Source: CAVQUE01 sp046290435
GTDB lineage: Bacteria > Actinomycetota > Acidimicrobiia > Acidimicrobiales > UBA8592
Length of the DNA: 64,000 nucleotides
Direction: 5' to 3'
Assembly (NCBI GenBank): GCA_046290435.1
Contig: JBKAGO010000032.1
Coordinates: 1 to 64,000 of the forward strand
The notes under the pieces were generated by a model. The model worked only from the letters and a program-made list of their open reading frames with translations, searched no databases and was not told where the DNA came from. Positions 17,998 to 30,700 of this stretch are shown here, piece after piece. Position numbers and translations under genes: made by a program. How positions within the stretch are numbered: position 1 is the first letter of the stretch; every line of letters starts with the position of its first letter.

Positions 17998-18789
17998 CTA
18001 CCCCTCGGCGAGGGCCACCACGGCATCGAGATCGACATCCGACGGCGGTGCGCCGACCACCAGATGCACCAGGAACTCGACGTTGCCGTCGCCGCCACGG
18101 ATGGGCGACACCGTCGCGTCGACCGTGGCGGCGCCGTGCTCGGCCGCACAGCCCACGACCTCTCCGAGCACCCGGCGCCACACCGCAGGGTCGCGGATGA
18201 CGCCGCGCCCCTTGCTCGCTTCGCGCCGGCCGGCCTCGAACTGCGGCTTCACCAACAGCACGAGATCGCCCCCGTCGCGCACCAGGCCCACCAGCGCCGC
18301 CATCACGGTACGCAGCGAGATGAACGACAGATCACCGACCAGCAGATCAACCAGCCCACCCACATCGTCGGGTATCACCTCGCGGATGTTGGTCCGCTCC
18401 CTGTTGTCGACCGCCGGCGAGGCCACGAGCGACTCGTGGAGCTGGCCGTAGCCGACGTCGATGGCCACCACCGACGCGGCGCCGGCCTGGAGCAGGCAGT
18501 CGGTGAAGCCGCCCGTCGAGGCCCCGGCATCGAGGCAGCGGCGTCCCGTCGGGTCGATACCGAACGCCGCGAGCGCACCGGCGAGCTTCTCGCCCCCGCG
18601 CCCCACGAACCGGGGCCGCTCCCCCACCACCTCGACGGCATCCGAGCTCGACACGAGTCGCGCCGCCTTGTCGGCGAACGCGCCGTTGACCTGGACCCGG
18701 TGTCGCTCGATCAGCTCGCGGGCCTGGCTACGCGTCGCCACCAGCTCGCGGCGGACGAGCTCGGCGTCGAGTCGCCGTCGGGCCGACAC
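17998..18789 (-). CDS. tlyA: TlyA-type rRNA 2'-O-methyltransferase
   Basis: SAM-dependent methyltransferase predicted to methylate ribosomal RNA cytidines; in mycobacteria this confers capreomycin sensitivity. The 263-residue product has an N-terminal S4 domain (RRRLDAELVRRELVATRSQA) and then a Rossmann domain with RCLDAGASTGGFTDCLLQAG (SAM motif), VGDLSFISLRTV and LVKPQFEAGR. The N terminus looks like the longer TlyA form known to modify both 16S and 23S rRNA (inference). The start is GTG at 18789, 21 bp after the HAD stop, without a strong Shine-Dalgarno. Confidence 0.92.
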   Translation of the reverse strand: MSARRRLDAELVRRELVATRSQARELIERHRVQVNGAFADKAARLVSSSDAVEVVGERPRFVGRGGEKLAGALAAFGIDPTGRRCLDAGASTGGFTDCLLQAGAASVVAIDVGYGQLHESLVASPAVDNRERTNIREVIPDDVGGLVDLLVGDLSFISLRTVMAALVGLVRDGGDLVLLVKPQFEAGRREASKGRGVIRDPAVWRRVLGEVVGCAAEHGAATVDATVSPIRGGDGNVEFLVHLVVGAPPSDVDLDAVVALAEG

Positions 18790-18810
18790 CGGAGAACGCC
18801 GACCGCTCGT

Positions 18811-19578
18811 TCAGCGTGCCGGTTCGCCGGCCAGCACGTCGACCAGCGACGCCAGGTCCGCAGCGATGTGAACCGGTGTGGGGTCGACCGGCAGGTCGGC
18901 CTCGGAGGTGGCCCCGGAGAACACCAGCGCGAAACCGAATCCCAGTGCGACCGCGAAGGCGCCGTCGGTGTCGGCGCGATCGCCGACCACGATGCCATCT
19001 GCTCCCACGAGGTCGTGGACGAGATCGACCATCGGCCGATGCGGCTTGCCACAGACCAGGGCATCGGTTCCCGTGGCGACCTCGATGGCAGCGACGATGG
19101 CGCCTGCTCCGGGCACGAGACCCTCGGGGGTGGGGAAGGTCGGATCGTGGTTGGTGGCCACGAAACGGGCCCCGGTGCGGACGGCGAGGGTGGCGGCCTT
19201 CATGTCGTCGTAGTCGAAACCGGGGTCCATGCCGACGACCACGACGTCACACCGGGCGTCGCCGGCCACGATTTCGACATCGCGCTCCTCGAGGGCCTCG
19301 ATGACACCGGGGCCCCCGATGACGAGTGCCCGCTCGCCGGGTTCGACCATGGTCGCGGCCGCCATCGCCGAGGTCACCACACGGCCCGCGGCGTCGATGC
19401 CGTGGCGGGCCAGCTTGGCCTCCTGTTCGGCCACGGTCAGCCGCGACATGTTCGTCACGTACAGCAGCGAGGCACCGTCTCGCCCGAGACGCCCGCATGC
19501 GTCTGCTGAGCCGGCGATGGGCTCGTCACCGAGCCAGATGACGCCGTCGAGGTCGAGAACCCAGCCCTGGGCGCTCAG
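18811..19578 (-). CDS. HAD-IIA family hydrolase (phosphoglycolate/glycerol-phosphate phosphatase-like), CTG start
   Basis: A 255-residue HAD phosphatase: WVLDLDGVIWLGDEPI carries the nucleophile DxD, LLYVTNMSRLT motif II, CGKPHRPMVDLVH the lysine region and IVVGDRADTDGAFAVALGFG motif III. The cap insertion fits subclass IIA (NagD/Rv1692-like); glycerol 3-phosphate is a plausible substrate by synteny with tlyA-nadK. No ATG, GTG or TTG exists in frame near the conserved N terminus. The only sensible start is CTG at 19578, which overlaps the korB TGA as CTGA (19575-19578). Translation is probably coupled to korB. Confidence 0.85.
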   Translation of the reverse strand: MSAQGWVLDLDGVIWLGDEPIAGSADACGRLGRDGASLLYVTNMSRLTVAEQEAKLARHGIDAAGRVVTSAMAAATMVEPGERALVIGGPGVIEALEERDVEIVAGDARCDVVVVGMDPGFDYDDMKAATLAVRTGARFVATNHDPTFPTPEGLVPGAGAIVAAIEVATGTDALVCGKPHRPMVDLVHDLVGADGIVVGDRADTDGAFAVALGFGFALVFSGATSEADLPVDPTPVHIAADLASLVDVLAGEPAR

Positions 19579-20612
19579 CTGACTTCCCAGGTCGGCTGGG
19601 AGTGCAGGAGCGCGTGGAGATCTCCGGGACCCGAGCGCTGCTGGGAGACCGCCAGCTGTTGGGAGACGGTGCCGGTGTACTCGGCGCGCTCCACGGCGCG
19701 GAACACGCCCACCGGCGTCGGCTCGTAGGGACCCGACGACAGCCGCGACAACGCGAAGGCCAGCGACGGGTCGCGCAGCGTCTCGTCGTGCACGATGACG
19801 GCGTCCTCGCCGACCTCGGCGACCTCGGCGACCTTCACTCCGCCGGTGGGATCGTGGATCACGCCGAATTCGCGGTCGGCGCCGAAGCGGATGGGCTGGC
19901 CGTGCTCGAGATCGATGAGCATGGCGTCGCGCTTGTCCTTCTTGGTGATCATCGCGAACGCGCCGTCGTTGAAGACGTTGCAGTTCTGGAAGATCTCGAC
20001 CAGGGCGGCGCCCTTGTGGTCGTGGGCCCGGCGGAACATCGCCTGCATGTGCTTGCGATCCATGTCGTGGGTCCGGGCCACGAAGCTGGCCTCGGCGCCC
20101 AGGGCGATACTGACGGGGTTGAAGGGCTCGTCGAGCGACCCCATGGGGGTCGACTTCGTCACCTTGCCGACCTCGGAGGTCGGCGAGTACTGACCCTTGG
20201 TGAGGCCGTAGATCTGGTTGTTGAACAGCAGGATCGTGAGGTTGACGTTGCGGCGCATCGCGTGGATGAGGTGGTTGCCGCCGATCGACAGCATGTCGCC
20301 GTCTCCGCCGATGACCCAGACGTCGAGGTCGGGGCGGGCCATGGCGAGACCGGTGGCGACCGCCGGGGCCCGGCCATGGATCGAGTGCATCCCGTAGGTG
20401 TTCATGTAGTACGGGAAACGGGCCGCACAGCCGATGCCCGACACGAACACGGTCGACTCGGGCCGTAGATCGGTCTCGGGCAGCATGAGCTGCATGGCGG
20501 TGAGGATGGAGTAGTCGCCACAACCCGGGCACCAGCGGGGTTCCTGGTCGCTGGTCCAGTCGGCCTTGGTGGTTGCCGGTGCGGGGGTGGTCGTGTCTGC
20601 GTCGGTTGTCAT
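19575..20612 (-). CDS. korB: 2-oxoacid:ferredoxin oxidoreductase, beta subunit (KorB)
   Basis: Thiamine diphosphate-binding subunit of a CoA-dependent 2-oxoglutarate:ferredoxin oxidoreductase, partner of korA. The 345-residue product has EPRWCPGCGDYSILTAMQ, FVSGIGCAARFPYYMNTYG and the TPP motif VIGGDGDMLSIGGNHLIHAM, followed by NLTILLFNNQIYGLTKGQYS. It starts 34 bp after korA. Substrate is inferred as 2-oxoglutarate from similarity to actinobacterial KorAB; pyruvate cannot be excluded. Confidence 0.92.
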   Translation of the reverse strand: MTTDADTTTPAPATTKADWTSDQEPRWCPGCGDYSILTAMQLMLPETDLRPESTVFVSGIGCAARFPYYMNTYGMHSIHGRAPAVATGLAMARPDLDVWVIGGDGDMLSIGGNHLIHAMRRNVNLTILLFNNQIYGLTKGQYSPTSEVGKVTKSTPMGSLDEPFNPVSIALGAEASFVARTHDMDRKHMQAMFRRAHDHKGAALVEIFQNCNVFNDGAFAMITKKDKRDAMLIDLEHGQPIRFGADREFGVIHDPTGGVKVAEVAEVGEDAVIVHDETLRDPSLAFALSRLSSGPYEPTPVGVFRAVERAEYTGTVSQQLAVSQQRSGPGDLHALLHSQPTWEVS

Positions 20613-20646
20613 CGGAGGAGGTGCGTCTTTCTGCGAGAACGGCGGA

Positions 20647-22518
20647 TCAGGCGAGGGCGTCGACGATGACGTCGTAGAGCTCGCCGGCGGTGAAGGGCTG
20701 CCCCTGCACCTTGGTGACAGAACGGGCGTCGACGAGGAACTCGGCTCGGACCAGCCGCGACAGCTGGCCCATGTTCATCTCGGGGACGATGACCTGTCGG
20801 TGACGGGCGAGGACCTCGCCGAGGTCGCCCGGGAAGGGATTGAGGTGCGTCAGGTGCGCATGGGCCACACGGTGGCCGGCGGCCCGGGCCCGCTTGGTGG
20901 CGGCGGTGATCGCGCCCCACGTCGAACCCCAGCCCAGCAACAACAGGTCGGCGTCGTCGTCGCCGGTCACCATCGTGGGCGGGATGTCCTTCGCTATCCC
21001 GGCGACCTTGGCCGCACGGATGTCGGTCATGTGCTGGTGGTTCGCGGGATCGTAGGAGATGTTGCCGGTGCCCTCCTCCTTCTCGATGCCGCCGATGCGG
21101 TGCATCAGACCCGGCGTTCCCGGGACCGCCCAGGGGCGGGCAAGGGTCTCGGGGTCTCGCAGGTAGGGCCAGAAGTGTTCGTTGCCGTCCTCGTCGACAT
21201 GGTTGGTTGCGGTGGCGAACTCGATGGAGATGTCCGGCAGGCTCGCGACATCGGGCAACAGCCACGGCTCCGAGCCGTTGGCCAGGTAGCCGTCGGACAA
21301 CAGCATCACCGGCGTGCGGTACTTGAGTGCGATCCGGACCGCTTCGATCGCCGCGTGGAAGCACTGCGCCGGGCTGTAGGCGGCGACGATGGGCATGGGT
21401 GACTCGCCGTGCCGGCCGTACATCGCCATCATCAGGTCCGATGCCTCGGTCTTGGTGGGCAGGCCCGTGCTGGGACCGCCGCGCTGGATGTCGATCACCA
21501 GCAGCGGGAGCTCGAGGCTGATGGCGAGACCGATGGCCTCGCCCTTGAGGGCCACGCCCGGGCCCGAGGTGGTGGTGATGCCGATGTGACCACCGAAGGC
21601 GGCGCCGATGGCCGAGGTGACCGCTGCGATCTCGTCTTCGGCCTGGAAGGTCCGGATCCCGAAGTTCTTGTGTTTCGACAGCTCGTGCAGGATGTCCGAG
21701 GCCGGCGTGATGGGGTACGAACCCAGGAACAACGGCAGCTGGGCCAGCTGGCCCGCGGCGACCAGTCCCCACGACAGCGCCGTGTTCCCGGCGATGTTGG
21801 TGTAGGTGCCGGGTTCGAGGGTCGCGGGCTTCACCGAGTAGGTGAAGTCGAACATCTCGGCGGTCTCGCCGAAGGCGTGCCCCGCCCGCAACGCGGCGGT
21901 GTTGGCCTGGATGACCTGGGGGGCCTTGGCGAATTTCTTGTCGATCCACTCGAGCGTGGGCTCGAGGGGGCGCTGGTAGAGCCACGACATGAGACCGAGG
22001 GCGAAGAAGTTCTTCGAACGCTCGGCGTCGCGGGGTTTGACCCCTTCGATGTCCTTGCAGACCTCCTTGGTGATGGAGGTCATCGGCACTTCGAACACCG
22101 TGTAGTTGGCGAGCTCGTTCGTCTCGAGCGGGTTGGCCGCATAGCCGGCCTTGGTGAGGTTGCGCTCTTCGAAGGTGTCGACGTTGACGATGATGGTGCC
22201 GCCGACCTCGAGGCTCGACAGCTCCTTCTTCAACGCTGCGGGGTTCATCGCCACCAATACGTTCGGGGCGTCGCCGGGGGTGGTGATGTCGTGCTCGGAG
22301 ACCTGCACCTGAAAGGCCGAGACACCCGCGAGGGTGCCCTGGGGCGCTCGGATCTCGGCAGGGAACTCCGGCAGCGTGGCCAGATCGTTGCCGAAGAGGG
22401 CGCTGGCGTTGGTGAACCGCTCCCCCGTGAGTTGCATGCCGTCGCCCGAATCGCCGGCGAATCGGACGACGATGCGTTCGAGCGGTTGAGTCACAGGCCG
22501 AGAAGCGGTGTCGGTCAC
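20647..22518 (-). CDS. korA: 2-oxoacid:ferredoxin oxidoreductase, fused gamma-alpha subunit (KorA)
   Basis: The 623-residue product joins an N-terminal gamma domain (RIVVRFAGDSGDGMQLTGER, about 1-190) to an alpha domain (FLGSYPITPASDILHELSKH, TTTSGPGVALKGEAIGLAIS, DIQRGGPSTGLPTKTEASDL). This is the two-subunit architecture of actinobacterial KorAB, which oxidises 2-oxoglutarate with ferredoxin and can replace the classical dehydrogenase. AGGGGG lies 6 nt before the GTG at 22518; a second GTG directly upstream (22521) is too close to it. It is the first gene of the korA-korB-HAD group and is divergent from the aldolase gene. Confidence 0.92.
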   Translation of the reverse strand: MTDTASRPVTQPLERIVVRFAGDSGDGMQLTGERFTNASALFGNDLATLPEFPAEIRAPQGTLAGVSAFQVQVSEHDITTPGDAPNVLVAMNPAALKKELSSLEVGGTIIVNVDTFEERNLTKAGYAANPLETNELANYTVFEVPMTSITKEVCKDIEGVKPRDAERSKNFFALGLMSWLYQRPLEPTLEWIDKKFAKAPQVIQANTAALRAGHAFGETAEMFDFTYSVKPATLEPGTYTNIAGNTALSWGLVAAGQLAQLPLFLGSYPITPASDILHELSKHKNFGIRTFQAEDEIAAVTSAIGAAFGGHIGITTTSGPGVALKGEAIGLAISLELPLLVIDIQRGGPSTGLPTKTEASDLMMAMYGRHGESPMPIVAAYSPAQCFHAAIEAVRIALKYRTPVMLLSDGYLANGSEPWLLPDVASLPDISIEFATATNHVDEDGNEHFWPYLRDPETLARPWAVPGTPGLMHRIGGIEKEEGTGNISYDPANHQHMTDIRAAKVAGIAKDIPPTMVTGDDDADLLLLGWGSTWGAITAATKRARAAGHRVAHAHLTHLNPFPGDLGEVLARHRQVIVPEMNMGQLSRLVRAEFLVDARSVTKVQGQPFTAGELYDVIVDALA

Positions 22519-22654
22519 CACAATCCCCCTTGATTGTCGTGTCGGTGCCTCTCCGAGGGTAGCGCCAAGCGCAGCCCGCTGGAGAGGACACCATCGACCG
22601 GCGTGGTCCTCTAAAGTCATCGGCACGAATCCCCCGACCTCAACGAGTGAGACG

Positions 22655-23542
22655 ATGAACGAGATCCAACGTGCCAAGGTTCGTGACGAAGACGGCTTCA
22701 TCGCTGCGCTCGACCAGAGCGGCGGCAGCACCCCGAAGGCGTTGTCGATGTACGGGGTCGAGCCCGACGCCTACGACGGCGAGGAGGAGATGTTCGACCG
22801 CATCCACGAGATGCGCAGCCGGATCATCACCAGCCCGAGCTTCGACGGCGACCGTGTCCTGGGCGCGATCCTGTTCGAGATGACCATGGACCGCACCGTC
22901 GAGGGCGTGCCCACCGCCGCCTTCTTGTGGGAGCACAAGCAGGTCGTACCGTTCCTGAAGGTGGACAAGGGCCTGGCCGACGAAGCCGACGGTGTGCAGC
23001 TCATGAAGCCCATCGACGGTCTCGACGAACTCTGCGCACGCGCCGTCGACCACGGGGTGTTCGGCACGAAGATGCGCTCGGTGATCAAGCACGCCGACGA
23101 GGCCGGCATCGCCGCCATCGTCGACCAGCAGTTCGAAGTCGGCGCCCAGATCATCGCGGCGGGCCTCGTGCCCATCCTCGAGCCCGAGGTCGACATCCAC
23201 AGCCCCACCAAGGGCGAGGCGGAGGCGCTGCTGCGCGCCTCGATCCTGGAACACCTCGACGATCTCCCCGACGACCAGGTCATCATGCTGAAGCTGACGC
23301 TGCCCGATGTCGACGGCTTCTACGACGAGCTCGTGGCACACCCTCAGGTCCTGCGGGTGGTCGCGCTGTCCGGGGGCTACAGCCGAGACGAGGCCAATGC
23401 CCGCCTCGCCCGCAACCACGGCGTCATCGCCAGCTTCAGCAGGGCCCTGACCGAGGGGCTCAGCGCGCAACAGAGCGACGAGGAGTTCGACGCGACCCTC
23501 GATGCCACCATCGCCGCCATCTTCGAGGCCTCCCGCACCTGA
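22655..23542 (+). CDS. fda: Class I fructose-bisphosphate aldolase
   Basis: Schiff-base aldolase of glycolysis/gluconeogenesis, 295 residues. Seen: FIAALDQSGGSTPKAL near the N terminus, ILFEMTMDRTVEG, VVPFLKVDKGLADEADGVQL, FGTKMRSVIK and LVPILEPEVDI, with a later KLTLPDVDGFY region supplying the active-site lysine context. The ATG at 22655 follows GAG-rich sequence and gives the conserved N terminus. A -10-like TAAAGT at 22612-22617 would give a leader of about 30 nt. It is divergent from korA (136-bp gap) and converges on the SSB-like gene through a strong bidirectional hairpin. Confidence 0.9.
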   Translation: MNEIQRAKVRDEDGFIAALDQSGGSTPKALSMYGVEPDAYDGEEEMFDRIHEMRSRIITSPSFDGDRVLGAILFEMTMDRTVEGVPTAAFLWEHKQVVPFLKVDKGLADEADGVQLMKPIDGLDELCARAVDHGVFGTKMRSVIKHADEAGIAAIVDQQFEVGAQIIAAGLVPILEPEVDIHSPTKGEAEALLRASILEHLDDLPDDQVIMLKLTLPDVDGFYDELVAHPQVLRVVALSGGYSRDEANARLARNHGVIASFSRALTEGLSAQQSDEEFDATLDATIAAIFEASRT

Positions 23543-23550
23543 GCGGCTTG

Positions 23551-23599
23551 CGTCCCGACCGGTGCGTCCGGCCCATGGTCGGCACCACCGGTCGGGACG
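23551..23599. terminator. Bidirectional terminator-like hairpin between fda and the SSB-like gene
   Basis: CGTCCCGACCGGTG (23551-23564) pairs perfectly with CACCGGTCGGGACG (23586-23599) around a 21-nt loop. It fills the gap between convergent genes ending at 23542 and 23604. No long T-tract follows on either strand. Confidence 0.6.
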
Positions 23600-23603
23600 A
23601 CGC

Positions 23604-23957
23604 TCAACGTGAGCCCTCGAGCGAGCCTTCGTCGACGGCTGCGATCACCGCGTCGACGATCTTGGCGACCGTCCGGGTGCGGCCCGCTGGAGCCCCTCGC
23701 CCGGCGACCACCTCGGTTCGGCTCATGGTCGCGGTTCCTGCCCGGTAGAACCGTCTGCGGATCACGCCACTGACGACGACCTCGGTGCCCGCACCGAGAC
23801 CTCGTACCGACGAGGGCGGATCGAACCAGACCACCGGGACCGAACACCGGGCCTCACCGTCGGTGGTGACCTCCCACTGCATCAGCAGCGAGCCGGACGC
23901 GAGCTCCCGCTCGCGAGGCTCGCTGGAAAGGGCGCCGCGGACAAGCACGACGTTCAT
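23604..23957 (-). CDS. Single-stranded DNA-binding protein-like OB-fold protein
   Basis: A 117-residue protein starting MNVVLVRGALSSEPRERELA, resembling the first strands of SSB. SLLMQWEVTTDG, VPVVWFDPP and GTEVVVSGVIRRRFYRAG continue the OB-fold pattern. It is shorter than housekeeping SSB and lacks the acidic C-terminal tip that recruits partners, so it is more likely a paralogue than the essential SSB. AGGAG lies about 9 nt before the ATG at 23957. The 108-bp gap to the TPR gene upstream holds a possible -10 TAGGTT (24004-24009). Confidence 0.7.
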   Translation of the reverse strand: MNVVLVRGALSSEPRERELASGSLLMQWEVTTDGEARCSVPVVWFDPPSSVRGLGAGTEVVVSGVIRRRFYRAGTATMSRTEVVAGRGAPAGRTRTVAKIVDAVIAAVDEGSLEGSR

Positions 23958-24065
23958 GGCTTCACACTCCTGCTCGATGGTGCTCCAGGGGGAAGTACCC
24001 GAGAACCTACCGAAGGGGTGTGACACCATGAGCCGACGCCGCCCCGCGCCGCCCGCCAGCCCCTG

Positions 24066-25049
24066 TCAGCGGAGCGCTCGGAGACGTTGGGCGCTGTCGA
24101 CGAAGCCGGGCGCCTTGGCGACGATCCAGTCGAAGAGCGCCCGCGCTCGCGGGAGATCGCCGGAGCGCTCGTAGAGGTCCGCCAGCGCATAGGCACGACG
24201 CAGATGATGCTCCTTGGGGCTGCTTGGGCGCTTCCAGCCCTTCGCAAGCAGCCGCACGGCCTCGTCGACGTCGCCACGATCGGCCACCGCTCCCGCCAGC
24301 ACGATCCGACCCTCGTTGACCAGTGCCGCCGACGGTGACACGTCCGAAAGCTCCTGCCACAGCGCCTCGACATCGGCGAAGCGGCGTTGAGCGCGGTAGC
24401 AGTCGGCCAGGACCGGATGCTGTTCCGTGGAGGACGCGATGGTTCGGAAGGCCTCCAGTTGAGCGGCCGCACCGCGGTAGTCACCCAAGCGGTAGAGCGT
24501 GAGACCATAGAGCTCACGCACCTCGGCGACGCCCGGTGCGACTTCGGCCAGCGGCTTCAGGAGTCGTCGCGCCTCACCGAACCGTTCGTGCTCGAAGGCC
24601 TCCGCCGCATTTCGGAGCTTCCGGAGCGCCTTCTTGGCCTCGGCCGCTCCCAGCGCCCTCGTCAGGGCCTGCACCTCGTCCTCTTGCCGAGCCGGGCCCT
24701 TGCCCAGCGGCGCCCGATCGACGGCGGGGCGATCGCGCCTGGGCCGCGCCGCCCGTTGCTTCGCCTTCGACTGTTTCGGGGCATGGACCCGCTCGACCGC
24801 GGCTCGAGCCTCGGCGCGCAGGGCATCGGTTCGGGCCTCCTGGACACTGCGCGCCTGCTCGCGAGCAGCACGCTTCTCCGCCCTGTCGGGATCCTCGGGC
24901 TTCGCCCTGCGGCCGGCCTCTTCATCGAGGCTCTGATCGCGCTGGGCACGAAGGGCACCCTTCCGGGCCAGACCACCCCACTCGCGGTTGCCCGGAATGG
25001 CCTCGTCGGGATCGTGGGGGCGCGAACGTCGATCACCAGAGGTTGCCAT
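24066..25049 (-). CDS. Tetratricopeptide-repeat protein with charged N-terminal region
   Basis: A 327-residue protein with no assigned function. Residues 1 to about 125 are very rich in Arg, Ala, Glu and Lys and look disordered or coiled. From about 130 onward helical repeats appear (AAEAFEHERFGEARRLLKPL, ELYGLTLYRLGDYRGAAAQL, ALADLYERSGDLPRARALFD) matching TPR spacing. The ATG at 25049 was chosen because any longer frame would enter the 5S gene. TACGCT 6 nt upstream suggests a leaderless promoter right after the rRNA terminator. A scaffold role is possible but unproven. Confidence 0.8.
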   Translation of the reverse strand: MATSGDRRSRPHDPDEAIPGNREWGGLARKGALRAQRDQSLDEEAGRRAKPEDPDRAEKRAAREQARSVQEARTDALRAEARAAVERVHAPKQSKAKQRAARPRRDRPAVDRAPLGKGPARQEDEVQALTRALGAAEAKKALRKLRNAAEAFEHERFGEARRLLKPLAEVAPGVAEVRELYGLTLYRLGDYRGAAAQLEAFRTIASSTEQHPVLADCYRAQRRFADVEALWQELSDVSPSAALVNEGRIVLAGAVADRGDVDEAVRLLAKGWKRPSSPKEHHLRRAYALADLYERSGDLPRARALFDWIVAKAPGFVDSAQRLRALR

Positions 25050-25055
25050 CCGGCG

Positions 25056-25061
25056 AGCGTA
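25056..25061 (-). promoter_or_regulatory. Candidate -10 box of the TPR gene
   Basis: TACGCT on the minus strand, then 6 nt and the ATG at 25049. It lies just downstream of the rRNA terminator, giving the TPR gene its own promoter. Confidence 0.45.
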
Positions 25062-25065
25062 CCGA

Positions 25066-25102
25066 GCGAAAACGACGACGAGACCCCCGAAGGGGCCTCG
25101 TC
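25066..25102 (-). terminator. Intrinsic terminator of the rRNA operon
   Basis: In the transcript, GACGAGGCCCC (25092-25102), loop UUCG, and GGGGTCTCGTC (25077-25087) form an 11-bp stem (one G-U pair) followed by a short T-rich stretch. It begins about 11 nt after the 5S 3' end. Confidence 0.8.
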
Positions 25103-25113
25103 GAGATGAGAAA

Positions 25114-25229
<116 letters not shown>

Positions 25230-25280
25230 ACCTGTTGTCAAGAGGCGCTGCGCAAACGCAGCTGCGCCCTCGAGATCTCC

Positions 25281-25297
25281 ATAGCGAGCACGAACAT
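25281..25297 (-). other. 3' half of the 23S processing stem
   Basis: This 17-nt stretch is the inverted complement of 28490-28506 with one mismatch. The two flank the 23S gene and would pair in the precursor, forming the usual RNase III substrate. Confidence 0.65.
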
Positions 25298-25316
25298 CCG
25301 AGAACGGATGAAGTAA

Positions 25317-28389
<3,073 letters not shown>

Positions 28390-28451
28390 TCAAATTACTT
28401 CATGAGTTGGGCCGCCGGCTCACCTCGAGAGGCAGGCCGGACGGTCACTGT

Positions 28452-28475
28452 CGTCACCACCCGAAGGTGGTGACG
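28452..28475 (-). other. UUCG-capped hairpin in the rRNA spacer
   Basis: CGTCACCACC and GGTGGTGACG form a perfect 10-bp stem closed by a UUCG tetraloop in the transcript. It lies between the 23S processing stem and the 23S 5' end. Confidence 0.6.
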
Positions 28476-28489
28476 GATCTATTAAATAG

Positions 28490-28506
28490 ATGCTCGTGCT
28501 CGCTAT
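28490..28506 (-). other. 5' half of the 23S processing stem
   Basis: Pairs with 25281-25297 (16 of 17 positions) across the 23S gene. Confidence 0.65.
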
Positions 28507-28509
28507 GCA

Positions 28510-28519
28510 GTTCTCAAGG
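28510..28519 (-). promoter_or_regulatory. boxA-like antitermination motif before 23S
   Basis: CCTTGAGAAC on the minus strand matches the boxA core seen in actinobacterial rRNA operons. A sister copy, CCTTGAAAAC, lies before 16S (30523-30532). Confidence 0.6.
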
Positions 28520-28579
28520 GGCGCGACAGCGCACAGAAAGGGGCGCTGGAAAGGACGAGTGAACGGCGGAGGCCATTCC

Positions 28580-28618
28580 CTCAAAACGGAAGAGAGGTCG
28601 AAATTACGAAGTCAGTGC
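28580..28618 (-). other. 3' half of the 16S processing stem
   Basis: The plus strand here nearly repeats the minus-strand leader at 30498-30531, including the identical 15-mer AAAACGGAAGAGAGG. The two therefore pair in the precursor around 16S rRNA. Confidence 0.7.
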
Positions 28619-28701
28619 ATCAACTAGGTTGTCCAAACTCGGCGGTGACCGAACCTTCATCGATGTGATGGGGTTCGACATCCGATCCGAGCGGAAGGAC
28701 T

Positions 28702-30225
<1,524 letters not shown>

Positions 30226-30497
30226 AATCTCGGACACGGGCGAACCCGCATCGTCGAAATCAGTTTGCTTGCTCACCACCCTCCGGCGGACCGGAGGCCT
30301 TGGGTGAGTTTGCGTTTTTTGGAGAGCCAGGGTCGGAGGGGCTTCCTCGTCACCTGACTGGCAAAGAACAGTGCGTTCGTCGACCACCCGAAGGTCGTCT
30401 CGAACACGTTGTCCATATGCGGGTGTCGTCCGGCGAACCGGACGACGGAATTGTTTAGGTCGACATCGCTCACCCAAGGAGGGTGCGCGCGTCGCCC

Positions 30498-30531
30498 GCA
30501 CTGACTTTTCGTCCTCTCTTCCGTTTTCAAG
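30498..30531 (-). other. 5' half of the 16S processing stem
   Basis: Complementary to the spacer segment 28580-28618; see that entry for the shared 15-mer. Confidence 0.7.
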
Positions 30532-30532
30532 G
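30523..30532 (-). promoter_or_regulatory. boxA-like antitermination motif before 16S
   Basis: CCTTGAAAAC on the minus strand, about 100 nt after the predicted transcription start, resembling the spacer copy at 28510-28519. Confidence 0.5.
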
Positions 30533-30636
30533 AACAGCAGCTCGAACACCGAGGTGTTCAGGCCGTATCCGGTCGGCTCGTGCCGGCGCCGGATGTCCTC
30601 GCCCCACCCGCATTCCTCCGTGCGGGGCGAAGAACT

Positions 30637-30665
30637 AAGATAGCGAGCCCGCAACAGAACGTCAA
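30637..30665 (-). promoter_or_regulatory. rRNA operon promoter
   Basis: Minus strand: -35 TTGACG (30660-30665), exactly 17 bp, then -10 TATCTT (30637-30642). Transcription would begin near 30630, giving a leader of about 400 nt. The -35 lies 35 bp past the tyrS stop. Confidence 0.75.
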
Positions 30666-30700
30666 CGTGCAGGACAAAAAGATCCCGCTCGTGCCCGACG

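Larger units (their letters stand above)
30226..30700 (-). other. rRNA operon leader region
   Basis: The 475 bp between the 16S 5' end and the tyrS stop. In transcript order it holds the promoter (30637-30665), boxA-like motif and 16S stem partner (30498-30532), a perfect 9-bp hairpin with UUCG loop (30425-30446), a smaller hairpin (30381-30397) and a larger compound hairpin (30272-30308) near the 16S start. No coding capacity is credible here. Confidence 0.7.

Noticed and set aside
28600..28690. Possible tRNA in the rRNA spacer because of a GGGTTCGA string
   Set aside because: No acceptor or anticodon stem could be built around it; the sequence is better explained by the 16S processing stem.
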